From positions 13,508,501-13,572,500 of the forward strand of contig NC_092562.1 in assembly GCF_037975245.1 (NCBI RefSeq): 64,000 nt of DNA. The letters are read 5' to 3'. A program made the position numbers and the translations under genes. How positions within the stretch are numbered: position 1 is the first letter of the stretch; the number at the start of each line of letters is the position of its first letter. Under the pieces are notes generated by a model. It ran no database searches, was not told the origin of the DNA, and saw only the letters and a program-made list of their open reading frames with translations. This DNA is from Apostichopus japonicus (Eukaryota > Echinodermata > Holothuroidea > Aspidochirotida > Stichopodidae). Positions 1 through 10,579 of the stretch are shown piece by piece.

Positions 1-186
1 GAAGGATCTCCAAATTTCATGTGCGAAAGTCTTAAGCCATTACAACAACCAAATCATGTTAACATTGGGTTGTGGATCATTTTCATGTGATGAAATAAAT
101 GATGGGAGACTTGTGAATTCTCTTTTATGCAGTGCAGAGTGCACTTCTACCTGCAGGCAGTGGCCGAATGTCAAAAGCAATTGGTG

Positions 187-415
187 GGGCTTATTCGCAG
201 GGCAGCCCTGCGAATAGCCGGACACAAGTTTCTTATTCACTGGGCAGCCCTGCGAACAGCCGGATACAGACACCTTATTTGCAGGGCTGCCCTGCCAACA
301 GCCGGACACATACACCCTATTTGCAGGGCTGCCCTGCGAATAGCCAGACACAAGAATCTTATTTGCAGGGCTGGCCTGCGAATAGCCAGACACATACACC
401 TTATTCACAGGGCAG
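187..415. repeat. 42-bp minisatellite, about 5.5 copies
   Basis: Unit built on GCAGGGCTGCCCTGCGAATAG plus CCGGACACA-type linker; open in several frames on both strands because 42 is divisible by three. A degenerate fragment of the same unit recurs at about 940-995. No other support for coding. Confidence 0.9.
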
Positions 416-1182
416 CCTTAGACTGGGTTAACAGGCTCAGTCACTTTTGGGGCTATTCAAATTTGCTTTTGGGCACCAGCTATCTTTTGGAGAGTCTTAA
501 TTGAGAGCCCCTATATTTTGAGGAATTAATTGGCCTTTGGGATTCCTATCTTAATGCTGTTAGGATTGGTTTTGGGAGCCTAGGGCCTTAAGATTGAACC
601 AGTCTAGCATTAGTACTGCCAACATAAAAAATGTCATCCCTCATTTTCACCTTTGTTTTTGCAGAGTGACTGCTCATTTGCATGTAAAGGTGTGGGAGGG
701 GGGGGGGGGGAGTGTCACACCCTTGACCATATTGGCTTTCAGGCAATGTTGGCTTTTGGGGAATCCCAAGATAAGCTCCCTTAAAATAAGCTTTTAAAAT
801 TGAACTGCTGGGGTTCCAAAAATTAGCTTATGAAGTGGCTAAGACTATTTGGGCCCAAAAGGTTGGCTTTTTCAAGGCCCCTAAACTGACTGGTATCAAT
901 AGCAAAACCTAATAATAAACCTATTTTCAAAATCGTCACAGCCCTGCGAATAAGGTGTCTGTGTACGTTATTCGCCGGGCTGCCCTGCGAATGATCACTT
1001 CGAAAGCAATGAGTATTGACTTCAAGCCAAACAGTCAATGGTTTCACAATTTGATAATCTCCACTTTGTAAATTACAGGCAACAATCATCTGTTGTTGCA
1101 TTTCATATTTTATTAGGATGTTTTCTTTCCATGAGAAGGGAAAGTGGTGGCAGGTCTGAGACGATCTTTGCTTTGACAAAGT

Positions 1183-1456
1183 GGCTATTGTTACGACTAG
1201 TCGTAAGAATAATTCCCGACTACGCATGCGCAGTTGCTATTTTCATGACCAGGAGTACTATTTTTACGACGAGGAGAAACATTAATCTCCGGTTAGGGTT
1301 AGGGTAAGGGTTAGGATTGAGGTTTAGGGTTATGTTTAGGGTTAGGGTTACCCCTACTACATGCGCAGTTGCTTTATTTACTTGACTGCGCTTGAATTTG
1401 CCTTTGTCGTAAGAATAGTTTAAAAATAATTGTTACGACTCGTCGTAAGAATAGCC
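1183..1456. mobile_element. Inverted-repeat element enclosing telomere-like repeats
   Basis: Ends are imperfect inverted repeats of about 30 bp: GGCTATTGTTACGACTAGTC at the left and the complement of GGCTATTCTTACGACGAGTC at the right. The interior (1277-1349) has degenerate GGTTAGGGTTAGGG repeats, and two copies of ATGCGCAGTTGCT flank them. No transposase; probably a non-autonomous element. Confidence 0.7.
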
Positions 1457-1731
1457 ACGGCCTTGCTTTGATCCTTTGACAATAAATCATAATTTTGCAA
1501 TAGTCTAGTTTACAGTTCGGCATACAAACTAAGTTAACAACATACTGCACTGTACACCTATGATCTAGCCTAGGATTAGGCCTACAACTTAGCGAAGCCT
1601 AGGCCTATGGTAAGTGCTAATACAATAGGCAACACATTGAGCTGACAAAATGAGTGTAGCCTGTAAATGTACGTAAGACATACCTCTGAAGAAAGTAGAC
1701 ATGTAATCAAGTAAGCAACGATTAAACTTAC

Positions 1732-1782
1732 CCCAACGAGGAAGTTCCGAAGATTTTGTATGAATTTCGTCGCGGTCGCCAT
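1732..1782 (-). CDS. Candidate first coding exon of an unrecognised gene
   Basis: Minus-strand ATG at 1782 opens MATATKFIQNLRNFLVG followed exactly by GGG|gtaagttt, a consensus donor. An Ala/Thr-rich, basic amphipathic start fits a mitochondrial presequence or small mitochondrial protein, but I do not recognise it. The next exon would lie to the left; acceptors near 1686 and 1661 lead to nothing convincing. The inverted-repeat element with telomere-like repeats (1183-1456) would then be in its first intron. Confidence 0.35.
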
Positions 1783-1996
1783 CGTCTATTCTGAAAGCTA
1801 CACTTTGCAGGGTGACCAGAATTTTGACAAAATATGCTAACGATTTTCGTGTTGTAGAACTTGCCAAGGAAAATGTCTAAAAGTAATGAACGCCAAATGG
1901 AACATGATGGCAATTTGGACTGCCAACAATGAGCCATAAAAAAATTTAAAAATACGCAGCATATGTGGAATACCTTCACGTCGTGTTTCTTCTCTT

Positions 1997-4900
1997 TGTG
2001 TCTAAATCGTAGAATTTAACTATTATCAAGAATAGTTCATTCTTTTATGTGTGGTTGATGTATCTGCTTTCTTTTATAAAGATCATGTGAATAAGAGCCA
2101 GATATGCAGGGTTCATTTAAGATTAGCCTATCCCAAGGCCGGATTAAGATTATGGTATGTTTGTTGGGTCAGTAAAGGTGGACAAAATTTTGCTCACGAC
2201 CCGACCAAGACCCAACAGTCGGTCCTCGTCCTGACCAAATCAGGCATATCAAACATGTTTGATATTCGTTGTGGCATGGAAGAGTCGTGAAATAAGGTGA
2301 CGACTACAGAAAGTCAAAATGGCTGCCCCCATATGGAACTGATGAGCAAGAGATTAAACTGTTGGGTTACGTCGAGTCGGGCTAGTGTGCAGCTAACCAA
2401 CAAGTGCGACGCCGACGTGACTAAGTGGCCAGGACTATCTCCAACTCATTCCCAACAAGTAGTCCAGAAGAGTCGCTTGGGTCGGTGCAAATTGCGCCAG
2501 CCTTTAGGCATATTGATGAACACGATTGGTCTATTTTGTCTAATACACAAACCAGATATTAGGTCAATTCATCAGACTCACAAGGAAAACATGAGCATTT
2601 TATGGGCTCAAATAACAGAGTTAAGTAAGTAAGTTTTCAATCCAATACAAATTTGTCAAGGACAAGTTGTGTTGAATGTAATGCAAGCATGCTCTGTTGT
2701 TAAAGAGCAGTGAAAACAAACATGTTTTGATTGAGTTATTAGTATTTTTATGAAAAAATGAATTAAACAATAACATTTAGAACCCGACATCGCATTGCAG
2801 AGATTGAGCATACCTTCTAAAATAGTTGCAGAAACATTTATCAATTTATCAATTTACAATTTATCAATATATCAATTTACAATTTATCAATATGGAGCTA
2901 CAATTTATCAATATGGATATTCTGCCTTAATTCACCCTTTAATCTGTTGAACTTCATAATAAAAATTGGCTGTCATAACTGAAATTAAGTGCACAAGGGG
3001 TCAAATATTCAACAATAAAAGTCAAATTGAAAAACAGATTGAAAAAAATATATTAAAAAAATAAACAAATAAATTTAAACAAATAAAAAAAATTAAAACA
3101 AAAATCAATTTTTGTATGAACAAAGACAGACAAAAACAAATTGAAACAAAACAGTAAACAAGACAAATAAAAAGAAACAAGAAAGATGTAGACAATAGAC
3201 CATTATCAGTCTGTAACATAATTTATTATTCCTTTTGATAACAGAAAAGACATTGCATGCAATAAATCGTGCATTAAATTAAATTTTCAATTTGGCAAGA
3301 TGAATACACCAATTATACTCCAAACTGTGCAGACCATGTGTGAAATAATAATGCACTGCCTCACGATCTTGGTTAAAAACTGCTCACCTAACTTCCCCCC
3401 CCCCCATCCTGTCCGTACCTTTCCCTCTATCCTTCAGCATTGGAAAGATTGAGAACCACAGTATGACTTTAGACAGATTTTCCACAAATGGATTTTGAAT
3501 TCCCAAGCCCCAAAAGATGAAAATTGTTGGAAAAAAACAACAACCTCAAATTTACCTTTATACAACTCTTTCAATCAGTTAATTTATCAGATATACAATG
3601 ATTATAGTATCATACAGTTTATGGTATCATAAAATATTTGAGCTGACAAAGTGGTTAGTTACAGAATACTCTCTAGATTAGACTGTGGCTTACATTCATT
3701 ATTACAATCTCTTCAGATACCAGCTAGAACATAACCATCAGAAGAACCAGTAGCTTGAAAACTTTTACAGCTTTTTTAGTAACTCAAAATAATGAGTAAT
3801 GTTACAAAGTGTTATCATACCATCATATCTGTTCTTTCGGTGGAGTGTAATTGCACATATCACGTTCGGGGCAGGAGCCAGCACATGATTCTATTGATAA
3901 TCGCGACTGCACTCAAACGTTGTATACGTAAGGAAATTCCATGAGAAAAGTGACGAGCGAGAATGTTGTAATAAACAAATCCTGTCTCGTAAAAGCATCT
4001 GAAAGACCAATCGAGCTATGTTAATCCTTCAGAATAGTAGAGAAACGGCTTTTGATTATAACAAAATACAATTTTAAATTTAAGTTCTTTGCATTTAATA
4101 GGGTTGTAAATTTGTGTCACTCATAACAAAAAGATTTCATGTTGGTAAAGTGGTAAATTGTTAAAATAAAAAGATAAAAAATAAAAAAAGACAAGATGGT
4201 GATTAATATAGACATATACCAATATTTCAAAATTTAGGATGAAAACATCAGGGCTCTCTGATATGGAGATTCCAAAGTAATTCCTCTTTCTGATAGGTAT
4301 TTTTGAGCTTGAAAAATTGTTATGAGAACAAAAAACAACTCAAACTGTTGCACCTGCTGTAGATTTCAGGGCTCAGTTCCTGGACCCAAGGAGAAGCCCT
4401 TGAATTCTGCCCCTCACTCAACTCCCAATTAGTAATGGTCACATAAACCTTACAGTTGTAATTATGTAAGAACTTGTCTCAGAAATGTGAATGTGATATT
4501 GATCTACAGGCCCCACCACCTCCCCCTCCTCCCCCACCTCCTACACAATAAAATGTATCACTAATTCCACATTTAAACATTTTGCAAGAGATATTTCTAT
4601 TAAATTAGTCAATATTATCAAGCTTTCATCTTTTCAAAGGAAATTCTCAAAGTTTGCCAATGTAACTCTTTTCAACATGAAATCTGTTAGAACAGAAAAC
4701 TATGTATTATTAGTTTGTTGCACAAAAGACCATAAACAGATGCTTGGAATCCATGAGCAAACCAGACCGTATCTTATCAAACGAGACATCGCTAACCAGT
4801 CCAGACCACCAGAAGTTCTCAATGGGCAGCCCCAGTGCCAACCTGAAGTTGCAAAGAGGATTGCAATCCCAACGCCTGAACAAAATCTGCCCAGAATTTC

Positions 4901-5690
4901 CATGGATGGGAACGACGGTCCTTACGGATTAGCAACCGACCGGCCTACCTGGCATATTTGTCGATCGATATATCAATCAGAAACATTTACATAGCGATCT
5001 AGGTACAGTGAGATTTTGTTTCTCTCCGGCACCTTACTTTGCTCCAACCAGTGTTTCTCTTTGGCCCGTGTAGAAAAAAAGGAATTGAGGCGACCTTGTC
5101 TAGACTTCACAGCAGCCTGCATCATCTAGTCCCATGGAAGTTTCAAACTAACAATGCCCACATGATATCTATATTATTAGTATTCAGTTTAATTTAAAGG
5201 TGTAGCAGTCATTTGTTTTGGTAATAATGCCATTTTGCCACAAGTAGAACTAACTTGATAGAGTTTTGCACAGGAAAATTGCAAAACTATCCTTCATCTG
5301 CGGATTATAGCAAAATACAGTCAACAAAGGCGACCTTATATCACTTGTTTTATCTAGCAATTTGGTGTCCCTTACATAACATTGAAACAGACCACCAGTC
5401 TAGAATTAAGTATCGAATACAGCAAAATACTGGGATGTGGCCGAGGAGAGGCCGAGGAGGAAGATAGGGAGCTGACAGGGTAGACTTACCCTCATCCCAG
5501 GGCAGCTTTCTCATACTGAGAACCAGAAAGTCAAAAGACTTAGTGATTCCTTGCCCATATGATAATAAACTTTAGGTAGAAGATTTTCTAACGATCTGAA
5601 ATGCTGAGCAGAAATGGCAAGTCTTGCAGAATGGAGTAATGCATATCTATGCAAAGAGGGTCGAAGGTCACACAAACTTCACTTCTGTAA
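1997..5690. other. No recognisable gene; AT-rich sequence
   Basis: Short open frames only (longest about 110 codons at 2297-2632 and 105 at 4677-4994), none with recognisable motifs. Contains an AT-rich ATTTATCAAT repeat at about 2835-2915, A-rich tracts near 3020-3190 and a C-rich tract at about 4507-4543. Confidence 0.6.
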
Positions 5691-6870
5691 AATTCTACTT
5701 ATTCTGACTATAACCAACAATTGACCTTGAATGACCTTTGACCTACATGAAAAACAATAGGGATTATCTTCTCATCAAAGGCTACCAACATACCAAGTTA
5801 AAGTTCAGGAAACTTTTCTTCTTGAGATATTGTATTCACAAGGTTTACAGCCTTTGACCTCTGGTGACCTCAAATAACCATTAGCCTCCATGAAAAACAC
5901 TAGGGATCATCAGTACACCAAAGGCTACCAATATACAAAGTTAAAGCAACTTTTACTTCTTGAGATATCGTGTTTACACGGTTTTCAGACTTTGACCTGT
6001 AGTGACCTTTGACCTTCATGGAAAACATGAAAAACCATGTCGGACGCCATCAGTTGGAGTTTCACAAGTTATTGCCCCCAAGAGCCATAATTGACCTTTG
6101 GTGACCTTGGATTACATAACGTTTATTTAGTAAAACGTGCATCTACTTCATTCACAATATGTCCCAATATATCAGCCATGTCAGACTTCGTCACTGGAAG
6201 TTGTTGCAAAAATTAACGTAAGTGGACATTTTTTTGCCCATAAGCAACCTTGAATGACCTTGGATGGCGATTTTATGAAAAATGTTCCCCTTGATGAAGT
6301 GCACTCCATCCTTAAATTGTTATGCACTCCAATGTACGTACACAATGTTATTGCTAAAAAGGTATCAAATCCAACCGTTGGCACCTCATAACTTAAGAAC
6401 CAGGTGTCCGATCGAAGTGGGAGTTAGTTTCGTCTATAGAGCACACAGAGCTCTATCATATATTAAAATATTGACAAACATTTTTTTCTTTGCCTTGTAT
6501 CTCCTAAAATGAGCATATTTATAAAAAAAACATGTCGGACCCTGTCAATGGAAGTTTGTTTTCAGCCTTTGACCTCTGGTGACCCCAAATGACCTTTGAC
6601 CTCCATGAAAAATAACAGGGATAATCTAATCACTAAGATTTACCAACATACTATGTTTAAAGCTCAAGTCAACTTTACTATTTGAGATATCATGTTTACA
6701 TGGTTTTCAGCTTTTGACCTCTGGTGACCTCAAATGACCTTTGGCTCCCATGAAAAACCATAGGGATTACCTGCTCACCAAGGGCTATCAACACACAAAG
6801 TTTAAAGTTCAAGCATCTTTTACTTCTTGAGATATCGTGTTTACAAGTTTTTTTAACTTTTGACCTCTGG

Positions 6871-8097
6871 CAGGGGCGTATCCAGGATTTTCCAATAGGG
6901 GGGGCGCCAGGCATGAATGATCGCCGTCCTGGGGGATGGGTCTAAGGGGAGGGGTGTACAATTTTTGCTTTCAAAGAAGGGCTGAAATGCAAAATGGTGT
7001 CATATGCATGGGCGGCGATCTGTACTTCCGAGTGGGGGGGGGATATGACCTTGTTGACTATCTAAGCGTAGCGCCACCATGAGTTGGCGCGAAGCGTACA
7101 AGAAAATTTTGGGATTAACAAACCCTCTAGATGGGCGGAAACGGCACTTCCCGAGGTTTCCAAGCGGCATATACCCAACTTTAAAATAGGGATGTCATGT
7201 CCGAAATATCTCATAATCAGGATCCAAAATACATTTTTTTTTTAATTTCGGGTGTTATTTTGGGAAAATTGCCCCTGTCAATCTTGTTTCAGGCGCAACG
7301 TTAGAATGTTTGAGAGCTCTGTTACATTATTCGATGAAGAAAATGGCCTCATGCAGGCTATTATAGGCCTATACACATGCAATACACAATTACACATAGT
7401 TACATTCCTAGGTACCGATTGCTAGGGCATCCAGGTGAAACCGGTATTAAGCATTACCCTGGTTACATGAGATTCTCAGCTGTTCGAGGGAACATGTACG
7501 TGTGTAGGCCTACTATAGGGCCTATATGAATACTATGAGGGTGCATATATGTACTATATCAATACCGTGGGCGCAATAATACACTTTGTTGTTATAGGGC
7601 CAATGAAGCCTACAGTCAACTATTTTTGCTTTATAAAGACGCTTTATTTGAAAAGATCGCACTGCGTTTATGGTAGGCGAGAAATGAAGCTAAAAAAGAG
7701 CCGTACATTAACGAAGATGCATAAATGTAGGCATGAAAATATTCTTATCCCTGGCATTTGGTGGGGGGATATGGTGCATTACATCCCCTCCACCCATTTT
7801 CATGGGGGGATATATCCCCCCTCCACCCAGGATCGCCGCCCATGGCCATATGTGATCCATTTTTCTACCTTAATAATAAGCAACATTTCCAGTAAATATG
7901 GACACAAAATGCACAATTTAGTATGGCTGGCATGTCATTTAGTGTTTATAGTGATAATACAAACACAATTACCATCTATGTTTCTAAAACTATTATGCCG
8001 CCGAACTTCGCCAGAACCTTTTTTTGGCAAACAAAAAATAAAGCATACGGGAGGGGGGGGGGTTGAGCGATCACCGACATCTCACATAAAGGTCGTC

Positions 8098-8133
<36 letters not shown>

Positions 8134-8190
8134 GTGACGGCCAATAGGGGGGGCGCGCGCCTGTTGCGCCCCCCCCTGGATACGCCCCTG
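6871..8190. mobile_element. Non-autonomous DNA transposon inserted in the satellite
   Basis: Ends CAGGGGCGTATCCAGG and CCTGGATACGCCCCTG are perfect inverted repeats. TCTGG stands at both flanks (6866-6870, 8191-8195), and joining the flanks restores the monomer TTTGACCTCTGGTGACC. Contains a second element (7007-7844) and a poly-T tract at 8101-8132. No transposase ORF. Confidence 0.88.
7007..7844. mobile_element. Second DNA transposon nested inside the first
   Basis: Ends CATGGGCGGCGATC and GATCGCCGCCCATG, flanked by GTCATATG (6999-7006) and GCCATATG (7845-7852), an 8-bp target duplication with one change, as for hAT elements. Inner part carries GCGTAGCGCCACCATGAGTT near 7068, shared with the elements at 58959 and 61844. 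Confidence 0.82.
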
Positions 8191-8770
8191 TCTGGTGACC
8201 CCAAATGACCTTTGACCTTCATGAAAAACAATAGATATTTTTTGCTCACCAAGGGCTATCTACACACCAAGTTTAAAGTTCATGCATCTTTTACTGGCTG
8301 AGATATCATGTTTACATGGCTTTCCGCCTTTGACCTCTGGTAACCCTAAATGACCTTTGACCTCCATGAAAAAGAGTTGGGATCATCTGCTATCCTAGGT
8401 CAATCCACAGTCTAATTTTCAAGTTGAAGCATCTTGTACTTCTTGAGATACCGTGTTTACAATTTTTCCCGTCTATGACCTCTGGTGACCTCTCAAATGA
8501 CCCTTGACCTCCATGAAAAAAGATAGAGACCATCTACTCACTAAGGGCTACCCACATACTAAGTTTGAAATTCCAAAAACTTTTACTCCCTGAGATATTG
8601 TGCTTACAAGGTTTTCAGACTTTGACCTCTGTTGACCTCAAATGACCTTTGACCTCCATGAAAAACAATAGGGATCATCTACTTACCAAGGGCTACCCAC
8701 ATACCAAGTTTGAAGTTCATCCAACTTTAACTTCTTGAGATACCGTGTTTACAAGAAAAGCGTCACATAC

Positions 8771-8826
8771 ACACACACATACATACATACATACATACAT
8801 ACATACATACATACATACACACACAC
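8771..8826. repeat. (CATA)n microsatellite
   Basis: Run of ACAC then ACATACAT repeats, closing the satellite block. Confidence 0.95.
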
Positions 8827-8879
8827 GCCATCACCATCGCATAGATTCCTTTCGGCCTTCGGCAAGGAATCAAAAACTA

Positions 8880-10341
8880 ATCACAAGGAATGATTACACT
8901 AAAAATGCAAAATAACAGAGAGTGAAAAATGGAGTGGTGCGCAATATCATTAAAGGTACTCCCTCTGTGGGAGGATGTAGCTAGGGAATAGAAGACCCCT
9001 CATAGCCCCCACCCCCATTTTAACCCCCCTCCACCATTACCTTCTTTCTCTGGTCTGGATCAAATCTCCTAGTATTTGAAATTGAATCATATCAGTGTTG
9101 ACCTGTATAAATCTCTGTGTACAATATTACAATAATATGACAAAATAAAGTATTTACTGTACTTTATATATTTTGCTTCCCCATGCCATCACCTACCAAT
9201 CACCTTTGAAACACCTCACAATCCTACAAAAGGCCCCATTTCAAAGAGAGGCATTTAAAAAAAAACAAGAACACAATTTGAAAGGAGTCATTCCTCTCGA
9301 TATTCACCTGATGACGTATTAAACGACTTCAATCGAGTTAAAGAGAATCAAGACAGAGATGTGATATTTCGAAATTGTTTCCAGAGAAGAAACACAAAGA
9401 TTGATCCCAGTTGGCAACAATTTAATCAAACCATTAACCATAATAATCCTAGCTGGATATTATTAAAATGTCAAAACTACTTATGGCAAGACCAAACCTC
9501 TTTTGCTACAATGACTACAAAATTGTTTCAAATTCTTAAAGATTGGTTGCAAGTTGTCATTTACATTGGCCAACAAACATGGGGGGGGGGGGAGAGGGGA
9601 GGGAATTATAAAAAATATTGACCGTGTCAAGTTCTTTAAATTTTTGGTGAAAGTTGTCATTTACACTGGTCAACAAACATGGGGTGTGGTAAAGGGTGGG
9701 GAGGGGGAGGGGGAATTAAAGGAAATATCAACCTTGGGGAGAAAAGTAAAATGGAAGTACCAAGATGGCTGTAATTGTTTGCAGCATGAGTAGGTTTAAT
9801 CCTGCATCATTTAAATTATCACTTTTTAGTAACAATTTTGTTGTCGTTTTTTGGGGGTTTTTTTCAACTGCATTTTAATGGCTTTTTGACAATGCCTATG
9901 CCTATCTACATTAAGATCCATTTATAAAAAATATTTGTCACCAATTTAGGGTAGTGTGGCAACCAAAACAATTTATCTCTCACTCATTATGAAGTGCTCT
10001 AGAGAATTAAACATTCGTATAATTTCCTCCTTGGCTGTCAGTGTTTAGGATGGAAACCAACCATGTTTTCAACCATTGTTTGGTGTAAAAAAAAATCAAT
10101 GGCATGGTGCAATAAACAAAGTTTATGATTACCACTTTTTTTTTCACTACAAATGGGCAGTTTAATCGCTTTTGTGAATGGACTTTTCCAAATACTTCAT
10201 CTGTTCTCCTCTCTTTTTGCTTCATTTCAGCAAATCAACAATATTTTCAATCGTTTCTAATACTCGGTGTGATAATCGTTCCTTCTCTTCATACTCCATT
10301 TTCCCCGCAAATCTTTACATCTAGTGGATTCGGTAAAAATC
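8880..10341. other. FKTN 3' flank; no gene seen
   Basis: Holds a duplicated segment of about 95 bp beginning AAGTTGTCATTTACA (near 9551 and 9649), each copy with a G-rich tract. FKTN 3' UTR must start at 10341; only a weak minus-strand ATTAAA (about 10157) and no AATAAA is evident nearby. Confidence 0.6.
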
Positions 10342-10579
10342 TTAACTTTCTTCTACCTCGATAATTTCAAAGACTTGCATGACTTCCGGCCATTCTTCTT
10401 TCGGCCACTGACCGTTGGGTATGACATTGGGGGGGCTACTCTTCCAGTTCCAGCTGGTCACCTTGGTGTTCCAAGACTTTCCGTAGTTGGCTTCCACGTA
10501 CGACAGAGTTTGGCAAGGCACTCTTACTTTGATTCCGACAAACTCAGTCCAGCAGAGATCGAACCATGGAAAAATGTAT
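10342..10579 (-). CDS. FKTN: FKTN coding exon 8, last coding exon with stop
   Basis: Residues 394-471 and the stop. Carries [22 protein letters not shown] and [15 protein letters not shown], the best-conserved C-terminal blocks. It runs about ten residues past the human C-terminus (ending EVEES). Acceptor tttcag|ATAC. The polypyrimidine tract is short, because an inverted-repeat element starts only 43 bp upstream. Confidence 0.96.

Larger units (their letters stand above)
5700..8760 (+). repeat. Satellite-like repeat of about 140-150 bp, interrupted by transposons
   Basis: Monomers share TTTGACCTCTGGTGACC, AAATGACCTTTGACCTCCAT, GAAAAACAATAGGGATCATC, TTCTTGAGATATCGTGTTTA. The TTTGACCTCTGG phase recurs near 5848, 5988, 6562, 6711, 6860, 8330, 8473 and 8619. 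Degenerate at the left end. Six monomers hold an exact TGACCTTTGACCT. Confidence 0.9.

Noticed and set aside
40-408. Cys/Gly-rich repeat protein (VSGYSQGSPAN units)
   Set aside because: Comes from the 42-bp minisatellite; both strands are open, and no promoter, splice or signal feature supports it.
1277-1349. A true chromosome end
   Set aside because: The TTAGGG repeats are short, degenerate and enclosed by inverted repeats with unique DNA on both sides.
4677-4994. 105-codon plus-strand ORF with GC-richer composition
   Set aside because: No motif, overlapping open frames on both strands, and no splice sites that fit a gene.
7549-8208. A 219-codon plus-strand ORF
   Set aside because: It crosses the right boundary of the nested transposon and a poly-T tract; no motif.
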